Source: Leptodactylus fallax
Taxonomy: Eukaryota; Chordata; Amphibia; Anura; Leptodactylidae
Assembly: GCA_947044405.1 (NCBI GenBank)
Contig: CAMRHE010000646.1
Span: forward strand, 521,001-585,000
DNA: 64,000 nucleotides
Direction: 5' to 3'
This document shows, piece by piece, positions 40,690 to 53,554 of the stretch. Made by a program: the position numbers and the translations under genes. How positions within the stretch are numbered: the first letter of the stretch is position 1; every line of letters starts with the position of its first letter. Under the pieces are notes generated by a model, which was given only the letters and a program-made list of their open reading frames with translations, had not been told where the DNA came from and ran no database searches.

Positions 40690-42900
40690 CTCTTATACCC
40701 CTCCATCCAACCTCTGCACTCCCATTGGCCACATGCAACCTCTGCACCCTCAGGGGCCACATACAACCTCAATGTCTGCACCCCCAGGGGCCACATATAA
40801 CCTCTGCACCCCCAGGGGCCGCATACAACCTCTGCACCCTCAGGGGCCGCATATAACCTCTGCATCCCCAGGGGCCACATATAACCTCTGCACCCCCTTG
40901 GGCCGCATACAACCTCTGCACCCACAGGGGCCGCATATAACCTCTGCACCCCCAGGGGCCGCATACAACCACTGCACCCCCAGGGGCCGCATACAACCTC
41001 TGCATCCCCAGGGGCCGCATATAACCTCTGAATCCCCAGGGGCCGCATATAACCTCTGAATCCCCAGGGGCCACATATAACCTCTGCACCCCCCAGGGGC
41101 CGCATATAACCTCTGCACCCCCAGGGGCCGTATACAACCACTGCACCCCCAGGGGCCGCATACAACCTCTGCACCCTCAGGGGCCACATACAACCTCAAT
41201 GTCTGCACCCCCAGGGGCCGCATATAACCTCTGCACCCCCAGGGGCCACATACAACCACTGCACCCCCAGGGGCCGCATATAACCTCTGCACCCCCAGGG
41301 GCCACATACAACTTCTGCACCCCCAGGGGCCGCATATAACCTCTGCACCCCCAGGGGCCACATACAACTTCTGCACCCCCAGGGGCCGCATATAACCTCT
41401 GCATCCCCAGGGGCCGCATAAAACCTCTGCACCCCCAGGGGCCGTATACAACCTCTGCACCCCCAGGGGCCGCATATAACCTCTGCACCCCCAGGGGCCG
41501 CATACAACCACTGCACCCCCAGGGGCCGCATACAACCTCTGCACCCTCAGGGGCCGCATATAACCTCTGCACCCTCAGGGGCCGCATATAACCTCTGAAT
41601 CCCCAGGGGCCGCATATAACCTCTGCACCCCCAGGGGCCGCATACAACTACTGCACCCCCAGGGGCCGCATACAACCTCTGCACCCTCAGGGGCCGCATA
41701 TAACCTCTGCATCCCCAGGGGCCGCATATAACCTCTGAATCCCCAGGGGCCGCATATAACCTCTGCACCCCCAGGGGCCGCATATAACCTCTGAATCCCC
41801 AGGGGCCGCATATAACCTCTGCATCCCCAGGGGCCGCATATAACCTCTGAATCCCCAGGGGCCGCATATAACCTCTGCACCCCCAGGGGCCGTATACAAC
41901 CACTGCACCCCCAGGGACCGCATACAACCACTGCACCCCCAGGGGCCACATACAACCTCTGCACCCTCAGGGGCCACATACAACCTCAATGTCTGCACCC
42001 CCAGGGGCCGCATATAACCTCTGCACCCCCAGGGGCCGCATACAACCACTGCACCCCCAGGGGCCGCATACAACCTCTGCACCCTCAGGGGCCGCATATA
42101 ACCTCTGCATCCCCAGGGACCGCATATAACCTCTGCACCCCCTTGGGCCGTATACAACCTCTGCACCCACAGGGGCCGCATATAACCTCTGCACCCCCCA
42201 GGGGCCGCATACAACCACTGCACCCCCAGGGGCCGCATACAACCTCTGCACCCCCAGGGGCCGCATACAACCTCTGCACCCCCAGAGGCCGCATACAACC
42301 TCTGCACCCCCAGGGACCGCATATAACCTCTGCACCCTCAGGGGCCGTATACAACCACTGCACCCCCAGGGACCGCATACAACCACTGCACCCCCAGGGG
42401 CCACATACAACCTCTGCACCCTCAGGGGCCACATACAACCTCAATGTCTGCACCCCCAGGGACCGCATATAACCTCTGCATCCCCAGGGGCCGCATATAA
42501 CCTCTGCATCCCCAGGGGCCGCATACAACCACTGCACCCCCAGGGGCCGCATATAACCTCTGCACCCCCAGGGGCCGCATATAACCTCTGCACCCCCAGG
42601 GGCCACATACAACTACTGCACCCCCAGGGGCCGCATACAACCTCTGCACCCCCAGGGGCCACATACAACTACTGCACCCCCAGGGGCCGCATACAACCTC
42701 TGCACACCCAGGGGCCGCATACAACATCTGCACCCCCCAGGGACCGCATATAAACTCTGCACCCCCAGGGGCCGCATACAGCCACTGCACCCCCAGGGGC
42801 CGCATACAGCCACTGCACCCACAGGGCCCAATGCAACTTCTGCACCCACAGGGGCCATATTCAACCTCTGCACCAAACAAGGGCCACATAGAACTCCTGC
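40690..42900. repeat. 28-bp minisatellite (about 79 copies)
   Basis: The unit contains CCCCCAGGGGCCGCATATAA and CCTCTGCA, with CCACATAC, CCGTATAC and CCTCAGGG variants. It starts about 60 bases after the exon 22 donor. GGGGCC/CCCCAGGGG elements make each unit partly palindromic. A longer variant with CAACCTCAATGTCTGCAC recurs (40766, 41190, 41982, 42435). Confidence 0.95.
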
Positions 42901-43143
42901 ATTTTGTTGCTTCCTCCTTTGCTGGGACTTGTAGTCCTCGCAGGTCCTGCAGGTCTTGCCCCCCCCCCCCCACCTTTATATCTCTCACTTTCTAAGCCAT
43001 CCAGCTCTTAGTGCCCCTTGTGGTTATAAGGGGAATGACAATCATAGAGCAGTAGCTGTGCTGTAGAAACCCCCTGCCCTACTCTGCCCCTGGAGGCGGC
43101 CCCTCTTCCTGATGATGATGATGATGATGTTCTCTGCCTTCAG

Positions 43144-43311
43144 ACGGCCGCTCGGTGGAGGTGGATCCTCATCACATCATCATCGAGGATCCGGACGGTT
43201 CCTGCACCCTCATCCTGGACAACATGACCGGCGCCGACTCCGGCCAGTACATGTGCTTCGCCTGCAGCCCGGCGGGCACCGCCAGTACACTGGGCAAGAT
43301 CCTCGTCCAAG
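43144..43311 (+). CDS. OBSCN: OBSCN exon 23: second half of Ig after PH
   Basis: The acceptor TTCTCTGCCTTCAG ends at 43143 and the donor GTAAGA is at 43312. The translation DGRSVEVDPHHIIIEDPDGS, CTLILDNMTGADSGQYMCFA and STLGKILVQ completes the Ig domain (second cysteine in QYMCFA). In phase 1 at both ends. Confidence 0.96.
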
Positions 43312-43406
43312 GTAAGACGGGTTATATGTGGAAAGAGCAGGGTCCCAGCAGCACAGAGTATTTCAGGAGGTTCCACTGTATAATATGTCACTTCCTCCAC
43401 CTTCAG

Positions 43407-43509
43407 TTCCTCCAAGATTCATTAACAAGATGCGGAATGTTTACTTTGTGGACGGAGAAGACGCGCAGTTCTCTTGTGTCATTGAGGGGGCGCCGTACCC
43501 ACAAATAAG
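43407..43509 (+). CDS. OBSCN: OBSCN exon 24: last Ig, part 1
   Basis: The acceptor CTCCACCTTCAG ends at 43406 and the donor GTAAGT is at 43510. The translation VPPRFINKMRNVYFVDGEDA then QFSCVIEGAPYPQIR includes the first Ig cysteine. It enters in phase 1 and exits in phase 2. It matches mammalian obscurin PPRFVNKVR...EGEDAQFTC as recalled. Confidence 0.96.
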
Positions 43510-43587
43510 GTAAGTGCTCCTACTAGTATAACTCCTGATGAGGGTTGTAGTCGCTGAGCCGGCTGACCGTGCTGCTGCTGTTTGCAG

Positions 43588-43717
43588 GTGGTACAGGGAC
43601 GGCCATCTGCTGGCGGACTCCACCAAACACCAGACCTTCGCTGAACCCCGCAGCGGGATCCTGGTCCTAGTGATAAAGAATGCCAGTAAGGAAGACGTCG
43701 GGCACTACGAGTGTGAG
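43588..43717 (+). CDS. OBSCN: OBSCN exon 25: last Ig, part 2
   Basis: The acceptor GCTGTTTGCAG ends at 43587 and the donor GTGGGT is at 43718. The translation WYRDGHLLADSTKHQTFAEP, RSGILVLVIKNASKEDVGHY, ECE carries the Ig tryptophan and second cysteine. It enters in phase 2 and exits in phase 0. Confidence 0.96.
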
Positions 43718-44053
43718 GTGGGTGTCGTCACAGTGTGCAAGGCTTGTGAGAGGGGCACAGGTCCGGCCGCCGCCTCCTCCTCCCCGCTGTATTAGTGTGT
43801 AGAATATACCGCCATAGTGTAGAGTCATACCGAGCCCACTAGAGGTGACGCAGGCCCCGGCACTGCCCTGCAAATCTGGGACCTCTGTCTGATACCCCAA
43901 TCACATCTAGAGCTGTATTCACACTTCTTCTGCTTTCCTGTTAGCTCTCAGGCCTCACAGCTGCCCCCTGGGGTATTTCATGCGCTGCTGACTGTTTCCG
44001 ACAGGGTATGAGGGGCTGCTTCACCATTCTGTGTTACGTTTGCCCCTCTACAG
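43718..44053 (+). other. Intron 25 with one dispersed core copy
   Basis: About 336 bases. Positions 43891-43930 (GATACCCCAATCACATCTAG, AGCTGTATTC) are a diverged copy of the core also found in the 55-bp and 39-bp arrays. Nothing else is recognised. Confidence 0.55.
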
Positions 44054-44159
44054 CTGGTGAACAGACTGGGGTCTGCAAGGAGCGGAGCGGAGCTGAACGT
44101 ACAGACCGCAGCCATGATGGCGCAGGAGAGGAGGGGCGAGCAGACCGTCACCATCGAAG
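44054..44159 (+). CDS. OBSCN: OBSCN exon 26: end of last Ig and start of tail
   Basis: The acceptor CCCCTCTACAG ends at 44053 and the donor GTAAGA is at 44160. The translation LVNRLGSARSGAELNVQTAA, MMAQERRGEQTVTIE ends the last Ig of this module (VNRLGSARASAEL in mammals as recalled) and starts the linker. It enters in phase 0 and exits in phase 1. The next recognisable coding exon is 17 kb away. Confidence 0.94.
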
Positions 44160-44424
44160 GTAAGACCCCAGAAGGTTGTATTATATTGTGGACCTTGTGG
44201 TCGCAGTCACATGACCCAGACTCACCTCATGTACCAAAATATTTGGAATATTCCAAGAGGTCACTGTACATGGGGGAGACATGATATCTGAAGAAACGGG
44301 GGAGCCAAGCAAGGGTATTGTGGATTCAGATGCCCGAGAGGACTGCACTGTGTAATAATTGGTAATGTGGAGTACTACATGTCAGCATGTGGAGGCGCCA
44401 TATCTGTAAGGTTATAGCTATACA

Positions 44425-47400
44425 CTAGAGATTAGCGGTGACATCACTGAGAATACAGCCTATCCATATACTAGAGATCAGCAGCGGTGACATCACTGAG
44501 AATACAGCCTATCCATATACTAGAGGTCAGTGGTGATATCACTGACAATACAGCCTATCCATATACTAGAGATCAGCAGCGGTGACATCACTGAGAATAC
44601 AGCCTATCCATATACTAGAGATCAGCAGCGGTGACATCACTGAGAATACAGCCTATCCATATACTAGAGGTCAGTGGTGATATCACTGACAATACAGCCT
44701 ATCCATATACTAGAGATCAGCAGTGACATCACTGAGAATACAGCCTATCCATATACTAGAGATCAGCAGTGACATCACTGAGAATACAGCCTATCCATAT
44801 ACTAGAGATCAGCAGCGGTGACATCACTGAGAATACAGCCTATCCATATACTAGAGATCAGCAGTGACATCACTGAGAATACAGCCTATCCATATACTAG
44901 AGATCAGCAGCGGTGACATCACTGAGAATACAGCCTATCCATATACTAGAGATCAGCAGCGGTGACATCACTGAGAATACAGCCTATCCGTATACTAGAG
45001 ATCAGCAGCGATGACATCACTGAGAATACAGCCTATCCATATACTAGAGGTCAGTGGTGATATCACTGACAATACAGCCTATCCATATACTAGAGATCAG
45101 CAGCGGTGACATCACTGAGAATACAGCCTATCCATATACTAGAGATCAGCAGCGGTGACATCACTGAGAATACAGCCTATCCATATACTAGAGATCAGCA
45201 GCAGTGACATCACTGAGAATATAGCCTATCCATATACTAGAGATCAGCACGGTGACATCACTGAGAATACAGCCTATCCATATACTAGAGATCAGCAGTG
45301 GTGACATCACTAAGAATACAGCCTATCCATATACTAGAGATCAGCAGCGGTGACATCACTGAGAATACAGCCTATCCATATACTAGAGATCAGCAGTGAC
45401 ATCACTGAGAATACAGCCTATCCATATACTAGAGATCAGCAGCGTGACATCACTGAGAATACAGCCTATCCATATACTAGAGATCAGCAGCGGTGACATC
45501 ACTGAGAATACAGCCTATCCATATACTAGAGATCAGCAGCGGTGACATCACTGAGAATACAGCCTATCCATATACTAGAGATCAGCAGCGGTGACATCAC
45601 TAAGAATACAGCCTATCCATATACTAGAGATCAGCAGCGGTGACATCACTGAGAATACAGCCTATCCATATACTAGAGATCAGCAGCGTGACATCACTGA
45701 GAATACAGCCTATCCATATACTAGAGATCAGCAGCGGTGACATCACTGAGAATACAGCCTATCCATATACTAGAGATCAGCAGTGGTGACATCACTGAGA
45801 ATACAGCCTATCCATATACTAGAGATCACAGCGGTGACATCACTGAGAATACAGCCTATCCATATACTAGAGATCAGCAGGCACACGAAACACCACCAAA
45901 CACAGCGGTGACATCACTGAGAATACAGCCTATCCATATACTAGAGATCAGCAGCGGTGACATCACTGAGAATACAGCCTATCCATATACTAGAGATCAG
46001 CAGCGGTGACATCACTGAGAATACAGCCTATCCATATACTAGAGATCAGCAGCAGTGACATCACTGAGAATACAGCCTATCCATATACTAGAGATCAGCA
46101 GCGGTGACATCACTGAGAATACAGCCTATCCATATACTAGAGATCAGTGGTGACATCACTGACAATACAGCCTATCCATATACTAGAGATCAGCAGGGTG
46201 ACATCACTGAGAATACAGCCTATCCATATACTAGAGATCAGCAGTGGTGACATCACTGAGAATACAGCCTATCCATATACTAGAGATCAGCAGCGGTGAC
46301 ATCACTGAGAATACAGCCTATCCATATACTAGAGATCAGCAGCGGTGACATCACTGAGAATACAGCCTATCCATATACTAGAGATCAGCAGCAGTGACAT
46401 CACTGAGAATACAGCCTATCCATATACTAGAGATCAGCGGTGACATCACTGAGAATACAGCCTATCCATATACTAGAGATCAGCGGTGACATCACTGAGA
46501 ATACAGCCTATCCATATACTAGAGATCAGCAGCGGTGACATCACTGAGAATACAGCCTATCCATATACTAGAGATCAGCAGTGGTGACATCACTAAGAAT
46601 ACAGCCTATCCATATACTAGAGATCAGCAGCGGTGACATCACTGAGAATACAGCCTATCCATATACTAGAGATCAGCAGCGGTGACATCACTGACAATAC
46701 AGCCTATCCATATACTAGAGATCAGCAGCAGTGACATCACTGAGAATACAACCTATCCATATACTAGAGATCAGCAGCGGTGACATCACTGAGAATACAG
46801 CCTATCCATATACTAGAGATCAGCAGCGGTGACATCACTGAGAATACAGCCTATCCATATACTAGAGATCAGCAGCGGTGACATCACTGAGAATACAGCC
46901 TATCCATATACTAGAGATCAGCAGCGGTGACATCACTGACAATACAGCCTATCCATATACTAGAGATCAGCAGCGGTGACATCACTGAGAATACAGCCTA
47001 TCCATATACTAGAGATCAGCAGTGACATCACTGAGAATACAGCCTATCCATATACTAGAGATCAGCAGCGGTGACATCACTGAGAATACAGCCTATCCAT
47101 ATACTAGAGATCAGCAGCGGTGACATCACTGAGAATACAGCCTATCCATATACTAGAGATCAGCAGTGACATCACTGAGAATACAGCCTATCCATATACT
47201 AGAGATCAGCAGCGGTGACATCACTGACAATACAGCCTATCCATATACTAGAGATCAGCAGCGGTGACATCACTGAGAATACAGCCTATCCATATACTAG
47301 AGATCAGCAGCAGTGACATCACTGAGAATACAGCCTATCCATATACTAGAGATCAGCAGCGGTGACATCACTGAGAATACAGCCTATTCATATACTAGAG

Positions 47401-47712
47401 ATCAGCGGTGACATCACTGAGAATACAGCCTATGTATATACTAGAGATCAGCGGTGACATCAGTGAGAATACAGCCTATCCATATACTAGAGATCAGCGG
47501 TGACATCACTGAGAATACAGCCTATCCATATACTAGAGATCAGCAGCGGTGACATCACTGAGAATACAGCCTATCCATATACTAGAGATCAGCAGCGGTG
47601 ACATCACTGAGAATACAGCCTATCCATATACTAGAGATCAGCAGCAGTGACATCACTGAGAATACAGCCTATCCATATACTAGAGATCAGCAGCGGTGAC
47701 ATCACTGAGTAT
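44425..47712. repeat. 49-bp minisatellite (about 68 copies)
   Basis: The unit contains GGTGACATCACTGAGAATAC, AGCCTATCCATATACTAGAG and ATCAGCAGC. Length variants of about 43-49 arise from loss of GCAGCG-type segments. It begins about 265 bases after the exon 26 donor. A small insertion (GCACACGAAACACCACCAAA) sits at 45880-45899. Confidence 0.95.
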
Positions 47713-47869
47713 GCTGCCTGTACCCCCACCATGTTGTTGTAGTCCATGGTAATGTCCCCCTGTATTCCCTCCTTGTTTCTTCCGCCGGTGATGATATGTA
47801 TGGATGTATTTTGATGTGATGGATGTTCTGGATCCGGACATTTCAGATCTCCTTCTACAGTGTGAGCCC
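47713..47869 (+). other. Spacer between the 49-bp and 30-bp arrays
   Basis: Unique intronic sequence of about 155 bases. No gene signal is recognised. Confidence 0.6.
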
Positions 47870-50755
47870 TGGAGGCCCGTGTACTATGGAGGAAGCCCCG
47901 GGCCCAGGACATGGGGAACCCCGGGGCCCGGTACAGCCCCGGGGCCCGGTATTATGGTGGAAGCCCCTGGGGGCCCGTGTACTATGGAGGAAGCCCCTGG
48001 GGGCCCGTGTACTATGGAGGAAGCCCCTGGGGGCCCATGTACTATGGAGGAAGCCCCTGGGGGCCCGTGTACTATAGAGGAAGCCCCTGGGGGCCCGTGT
48101 ACTATGGTGGAAGCCCCTGGGGGCCCGTGTATTATGGTGGAAGCCCCTGGGGGCCCGTGTACTATAGAGGAAGCCCCTGGGGGCCCGTGTACTATGGTGG
48201 AAGCCCCTGGGGGCCCGTGTACTATAGAGGAAGCCCCTGGGGGCCCGTGTACTATGGAGGAAGCCCCGGGGGCCCGGTACAAGGGAAGCCCCGGGGGCCC
48301 GGTACAAGAGGAAGCCCCGGGGGGGCCCGGGGGCCCGGACAGGGGAAGCCCCGGGGGCCCGGACAAGAGGAAGCCCCGGGGGCCCGGACAGGGGAAGCCC
48401 GGGGGCCCGGACATAGAGGAAGCCCCTGGGGGCCCGGACATGGAGGAAGCCCCTGGGGGCCCGTGTACATAGAGGAAGCCCCTGGGGGCCCGTGACATAG
48501 AGGAAGCCCCTGGGGCCCGGTACATGGAGGAAGCCCCGGGGCCCGTGTACAGGGGAAGCCCCTGGGGGCCCGGTACAAGAGGAAGCCCCTGGGGCCCGGG
48601 TACATGGTGGAAGCCCCTGGGGGCCCGTGTACATGGAGGAAGCCCCTGGGGGCCTGTACTATAGAGGAAGCCCCTGGGGGCCCGTGATATGGAGGAAGCC
48701 CCATGCCCGGGACATGGTGGAAGCCCCTGGGGGCCCGTGTACTATAGAGGAAGCCCCTGGGGGCCCGTGTACTATGGAGGAAGCCCCCTGGGGGCCCGTG
48801 TACTATAGAGGAAGCCCCTGGGGGCCCGTGTATTATGGAGGAAGCCCCTGGGGGCTCGGGTTACTCTGGTGGAAGCCCCTGGGGGCCCGTGTACTATGGA
48901 GGAAGCCCCTGGGGGCCTGTGTACTATAGAGGAAGCCCCTGGGGGCCCGTGTACTATAGAGGAAGCCCCTATGGGCCCGGGTTACTATGGTGAAAGCCCC
49001 TGGGGGCCCGTGTACTATGGAGGAAGCCCCTGGGGGCCCGTGTACTATAGAGGAAGCCCCTGGGGGCTCGGGTTACTATGGTGGAAGCCCCTGGGGGCCC
49101 GTGTACTATGGTGGAAGCCCCTGGGGGCCCGTGTACTATAGAGGAAGCCCCTATGGGCCCGGGTTACTATGGTGAAAGCCCCTGGGGGCCCGTGTACTAT
49201 GGAGGAAGCCCCTGGGGGCCCGTGTATTATGGTGGAAGCCCCTGGGGGCCCGTGTACTATGGTGGAAGCCCCTGGGGGCCCGTGTACTATGGAGGAAGCC
49301 CCTGGGGGCCCGTGTACTATGGAGGAAGCCACTGGGGGCCCGTGTACTATGGAGGAAGCCCCTGGGGGCCCGTGTACTATAGAGGAAGCCCCTATGGGCC
49401 CGGGTTACTATGGTGGAAGCCCCTGGGGGCTTGGGTTACTATGGTGGAAGCCCCTGGGGGCCTGTGTACTATAGAGGAAGCCCCTGGGGGCCCGTGTACT
49501 ATGGAGGAAGCCCCTGGGGCCCGTGTATTATGGAGGAAGCCCCTGGGGGCCCGTGTACTATAGAGGAAGCCCCTGGGGGCCCGTGTACTATGGAGGAAAC
49601 CCTTGGGGGCCCGTGTACTATAGAGGAAGCCCCTGGGGGCCCGTGTACTATGGAGGAAGCCCCTGGGGGCCCGTGTATTATGGAGGAAGCCCCTGGGGGC
49701 CCGTGTACTATAGAGGAAGCCCCTGGGGGCCCGTGTACTATGGAGGAAGCCCCTGGGGGCCCGTGTACTATGGAGGAAGCCCTTGGGGGCCCGTGTACTA
49801 TAGAGGAAGCCCCTGGGGGCCCGTGTACTATGGAGGAAGCCCCTGGGGGCCCGTGTACTATGGAGGAAGCCCCTGGGGGCCCGTGTACTATAGAGGAAGC
49901 CCCTGGGGGCCCGTGTACTATGGAGGAAGCCCTTGGGGGCCCGTGTACTATAGAGGAAGCCCCTGGGGGCCCGTGTACTATGGAGGAAGCCCTTGGGGGC
50001 CCGTGTACTATAGAGGAAGCCCCTGGGGGCCCGTGTACTATGAAGGAAGCCCCTGGGGGCCCGTATTATGGAGGAAGCCCCTGGGGGCCCGTGTACTATA
50101 GAGGAAGCCCTTGGGGGCCGTGTACTATAGAGGAAGCCCCTGGGGGCCCGGTACTATGGAGGAAGCCCCTGGGGGCCCGTGTACTATAGAGGAAGCCCTT
50201 GGGGGCCTGTGTACTATAGAGGAAGCCCCTGGGGGCCTGTGTACTATAGAGGAAGCCCCTGGGGGCCCGTGTACTATGGAGGAAGCCCTTGGGGGCCCGT
50301 GTACTATGGAGGAAGCCCCTGGGGGCCCGTGTATTATGGTGGAAGCTCCTGGGGGCCCGTGTACTATGGAGGAAGCCCTTGGGGGCCTGTGTACTATAGA
50401 GGAAGCCCCTGGGGGCCCGTGTACTATGGAGGAAGCCCTTGGGGGCCTGTGTACTATAGAGGAAGCCCCTGGGGGCCCGTGTATTATGGTGGAAGCTCCT
50501 GGGGGCCCGTGTACTATGGAGGAAGCCCTTGGGGGCCTGTGTACTATAGAGGAAGCCCCTGGGGGCCCGACATGGAGGAAGCCCTGGGGGCCTGGACAAG
50601 AGGAAGCCCCGGGGCCCGGACTATGGAGGAAGCCCCGGGGCCCGGACATGGGGAAGCCCCTGGGGCCCGGTATATGGAGGAAGCCCTTGGGGGCCTGTGT
50701 ACTATAGAGGAAGCCCCCTGGGGGCCCGTGTATTATGGAGGAAGCCCCTGCAGCA
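47870..50755. repeat. 30-bp GC-rich minisatellite (about 96 copies)
   Basis: The unit contains GGAAGCCCCTGGGGGCCCGT and GTACTATGGA (or ATAGA / ATGGT). The segment at 48250-48600 is a diverged, shortened version rich in GGGGGCCCGG. The period is a multiple of three, so open frames (PGGPCTMEEA repeats) run for kilobases on both strands; they are array products, not a collagen-like gene. Confidence 0.95.
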
Positions 50756-51744
50756 GGAGGGCCCCAGCTCTTTACGCCACGTGTACTTGTGTAGGAGGGG
50801 CCCAGTCTAGGGCCCATGTCTGCTCTCTACCCTACAAGGAATAGGTGGATGGGGGTGAGAATCCAGTGCGGGGTCCCTGGATGTGGTGGGGGGTGATGCC
50901 TGCTTCTCAGGGGGGCAGTTTTCTCCTTGCTCTCTGCCGCCCTCTACTGCTGGACAAGAAGCCTCAGACGCCGTTTACTGATAATATTTTAAAGGGAAAC
51001 TCCGCTTGTATAGGACATAACTCTCAGTAATGGCTCCAGTCCTCCGCTTCACTCATCTGTTACTCATCCTTATACTCCAGTCACAACCAGAGCTGCAGTC
51101 ACAATTCTCCAGTTACATTAAGCCTTATACTCTAGTCACCTCCCAAGCTGTTGTCACATCTTATACTCCCCTCACACTCCATACATGACTACATACACAG
51201 TTGTGGTCACATTTCTGTTGTTACATCATGTCCTACACTCCAGTCACACTTAGAGCTGACGAGTTGACCCATTGGCTCTGACTGTCCATCTCCGGCAGAC
51301 TCTCCCTCCAGGGACGGAGGTTGATGCCATTTTGGGGGATGACTCTGGAAGGTTAGGTACATTACATACATACATTGTGGCTGTCGCTGCAGCTTGGAGT
51401 GTGTCTTGTGCACGGTGCATACATTGCTCAGCATGCAGGATGTGACTACAATGTATGTTATTACTGCGCCCCAGAGCTCACCCTGTGCATGCGGCCAAAA
51501 CGCGCCACTAACCTGTTCCCTCCTGTAGATTGTACTCAGGAGACCCGGGAGAGAGCGCTGCTCCATGTTATGACACCCCTGTTGTAATCTCTGTGTTAGA
51601 GTGGTTGTCACAGTGTAACAGCAGCCTCACCACCCTGTGCTGATATGTTGTGCCCAATATTTACAAGCTGAGCAGCTGAATGTGGGCAGGACTGCTGCGG
51701 TGTGAGTGACAGCTTTACTCCAAGGTCCTGCTGCATGGTCCTGC
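50756..51744. other. Unique intron 26 sequence with dispersed core copies
   Basis: About 990 bases. Copies of the core element occur at 51070-51120 (CTTATACTCCAGTCACAACC) and, more diverged, at 51127-51150 and 51234-51258. No exon is expected here, because exons 26 and 27 join directly in the mammalian protein. Nothing else is recognised. Confidence 0.5.
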
Positions 51745-53554
51745 GATTAGCAGAGTAAGAAGGTGTAGAGGAGAAGAGCAGGAGGTCTAGATATGAAGAG
51801 GAGAAGAGCAGGAGGTCTAGATATGAAGAGGAGAAGGTCTAGAGGAGAAGAGCAGGAGGTCTAGACAAGCAGAAGAGAAGGTCTAGAGGAGAAGAGCAGG
51901 AGGTCTAGGCATGCAGAGGGGAAGAGCAGGAGGTCTAGACAAGCAGAAGAGAAGGTCTAGAGGAGAAGATCAGGAGGTCTAGACAAGCAGAGGGGAAGAG
52001 CAGGAGGTCTAGACATGCAGAATAGAAGGTATAGAGGAAAAGAGCAGGAGGTCTAGATATGAAGAGGAGAAGAGCAGGAGGTCTAGACATGCGGAAGAGA
52101 AGATCTAGAGGAGAAGAGCAGGAGGTCTAGACAGCAGAGGGGAAGAGCAGGAGGTCTAGACAAGCAGAAGAGGTCAGAGGAGAAGAGCAGGAGATCTAGA
52201 CAAGCAGAGGGGAAGAGCAGGAGGTCTAGACATGCAGAATAGAAGGTCTAGAGGAAAAGAGCAGGAGGTCTAGATATGAAGAGGAGAAGAGCAGGAGGTC
52301 TAGACATGCGGAAGAGAAGATCTAGAGGAGAAGAGCAGGAGGTCTAGACATGCAGAAGAGAAGGTCTAGAGGAAAAGAGCAGGAGGTCTAGATATGAAGA
52401 GGAGAAGAGCAGGAGGTCTAGACATGCGAAGAGAAGATCTAGAGGAGAAGAGCAGGAGGTCAGACAGCAGAGGGGGAGCGGAGGTCGACAAGCGAAGAGA
52501 AGGCAGAGGAGAAGAGCAGGAGGTCTAGACAAGCAGAGGGGAAGAGCAGGAGGTCTAGACAAGCAGAAGAGAAGGTCTAGAGGAGAAGAGCAGGAGGTCT
52601 AGACATGCAGAAGAGAAGGTCTAGAGGAAAAGAGCAGGAGGTCTAGATATGAAGAGGAGAAGAGCAGGAGGTCTAGACATGCGGAAGAGAAGGTCTAGAG
52701 GAGAAGAGCAGGAGGTCTAGATATACAGAGGAGAAGGTCTAGAAAAGAAGCACAGGAGGTCTAGATATACAGAGGAGAAGAGCAGGAGGTCTAGTCTTGC
52801 AGAACAGAAGGTTTAGAGGGGAAGAGCAGGAGGTCTAGATATGCAGAGGAGAAGGTCCAGAAGAGAAGAGCAGGAGGTCTAGTCTTGCAGAACAGAAGGT
52901 TTAGAGGGGAAGAGCAGGAGGTCTAGATATGCAGAGGAGAAGAGCAGGAGGACTAGACATGCGGAAGAGAAGAGCAGTAAGTCTAGACATGCGGAAGAGA
53001 AGAGCAGGAGGTCTAGATATGCAGAGGAGAAGGTCTAGAAGAGAAGAGCAGGAGGTCTAGATATACAGAGGAGAATTGCAGGAGGTCTAGACATGCAGAG
53101 GAGAAGAGCAGGAGGTCTAGACATGCAGAGGGGAAGAGCAGGAGGTCTAGACATGCAGAGGGGAAGAGCAGGAGGTCTAGATATACAGAGGAGAAGAGCA
53201 GGAGGTCTAGACATGCAGAACAGAAGGTTTAGAGGAGAAGAGCAGGAGGTCTAGACATGCAGAGGAGAAGAGCAGGAGGTCTAGACATGCAGAGGGGAAG
53301 AGCAGGAGGTCTAGATATACAGAGGAGAAGAGCAGGAGGTCTAGACATGCAGAACAGAAGGTTTAGAGGAGAAGAGCAGGAGGTCTAGACATGCAGAGGG
53401 GAAGAGCAGGAGGTCTAGACATGCAGAACAGAAGGTTTAGAGGAGAAGAGCAGGAGGTCTAGACATGCAGAGAAGAGCAGGAGGTCTAGAAAAGTGCAGG
53501 AGATTTAGAGGACCCGAGCAGAAGATCTAGACATGCAGAAGAGAAGGTCTAGAG
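51745..53554. repeat. Purine-rich GAGCAGGAGGTCTAGA minisatellite
   Basis: Units of about 28-47 bases combine GAAGAGCAGGAGGTCTAGA with CATGCAGAGG, TATGAAGAGGA or CAAGCAGAAGAGAAG. The array is interrupted at 53555 by a hAT-like insertion and resumes at 54677 as diverged copies to about 55000. Confidence 0.9.

Noticed and set aside
1252..44159. SPEG or another Ig/kinase gene instead of obscurin
   Set aside because: SPEG lacks the SH3-DH-PH module and IQ motif in this order; linker sequences such as SPRHGRSRPSS match obscurin.
47713..47869. Possible extra exon with CATTTCAG acceptor near 47846
   Set aside because: No open conserved sequence follows and the obscurin protein joins exon 26 directly to exon 27 in mammals.
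47804..50844. Collagen-like Gly-Pro repeat protein
   Set aside because: The open frames come from a 30-bp repeat, are open on both strands, and show no start context, domain or splice structure.
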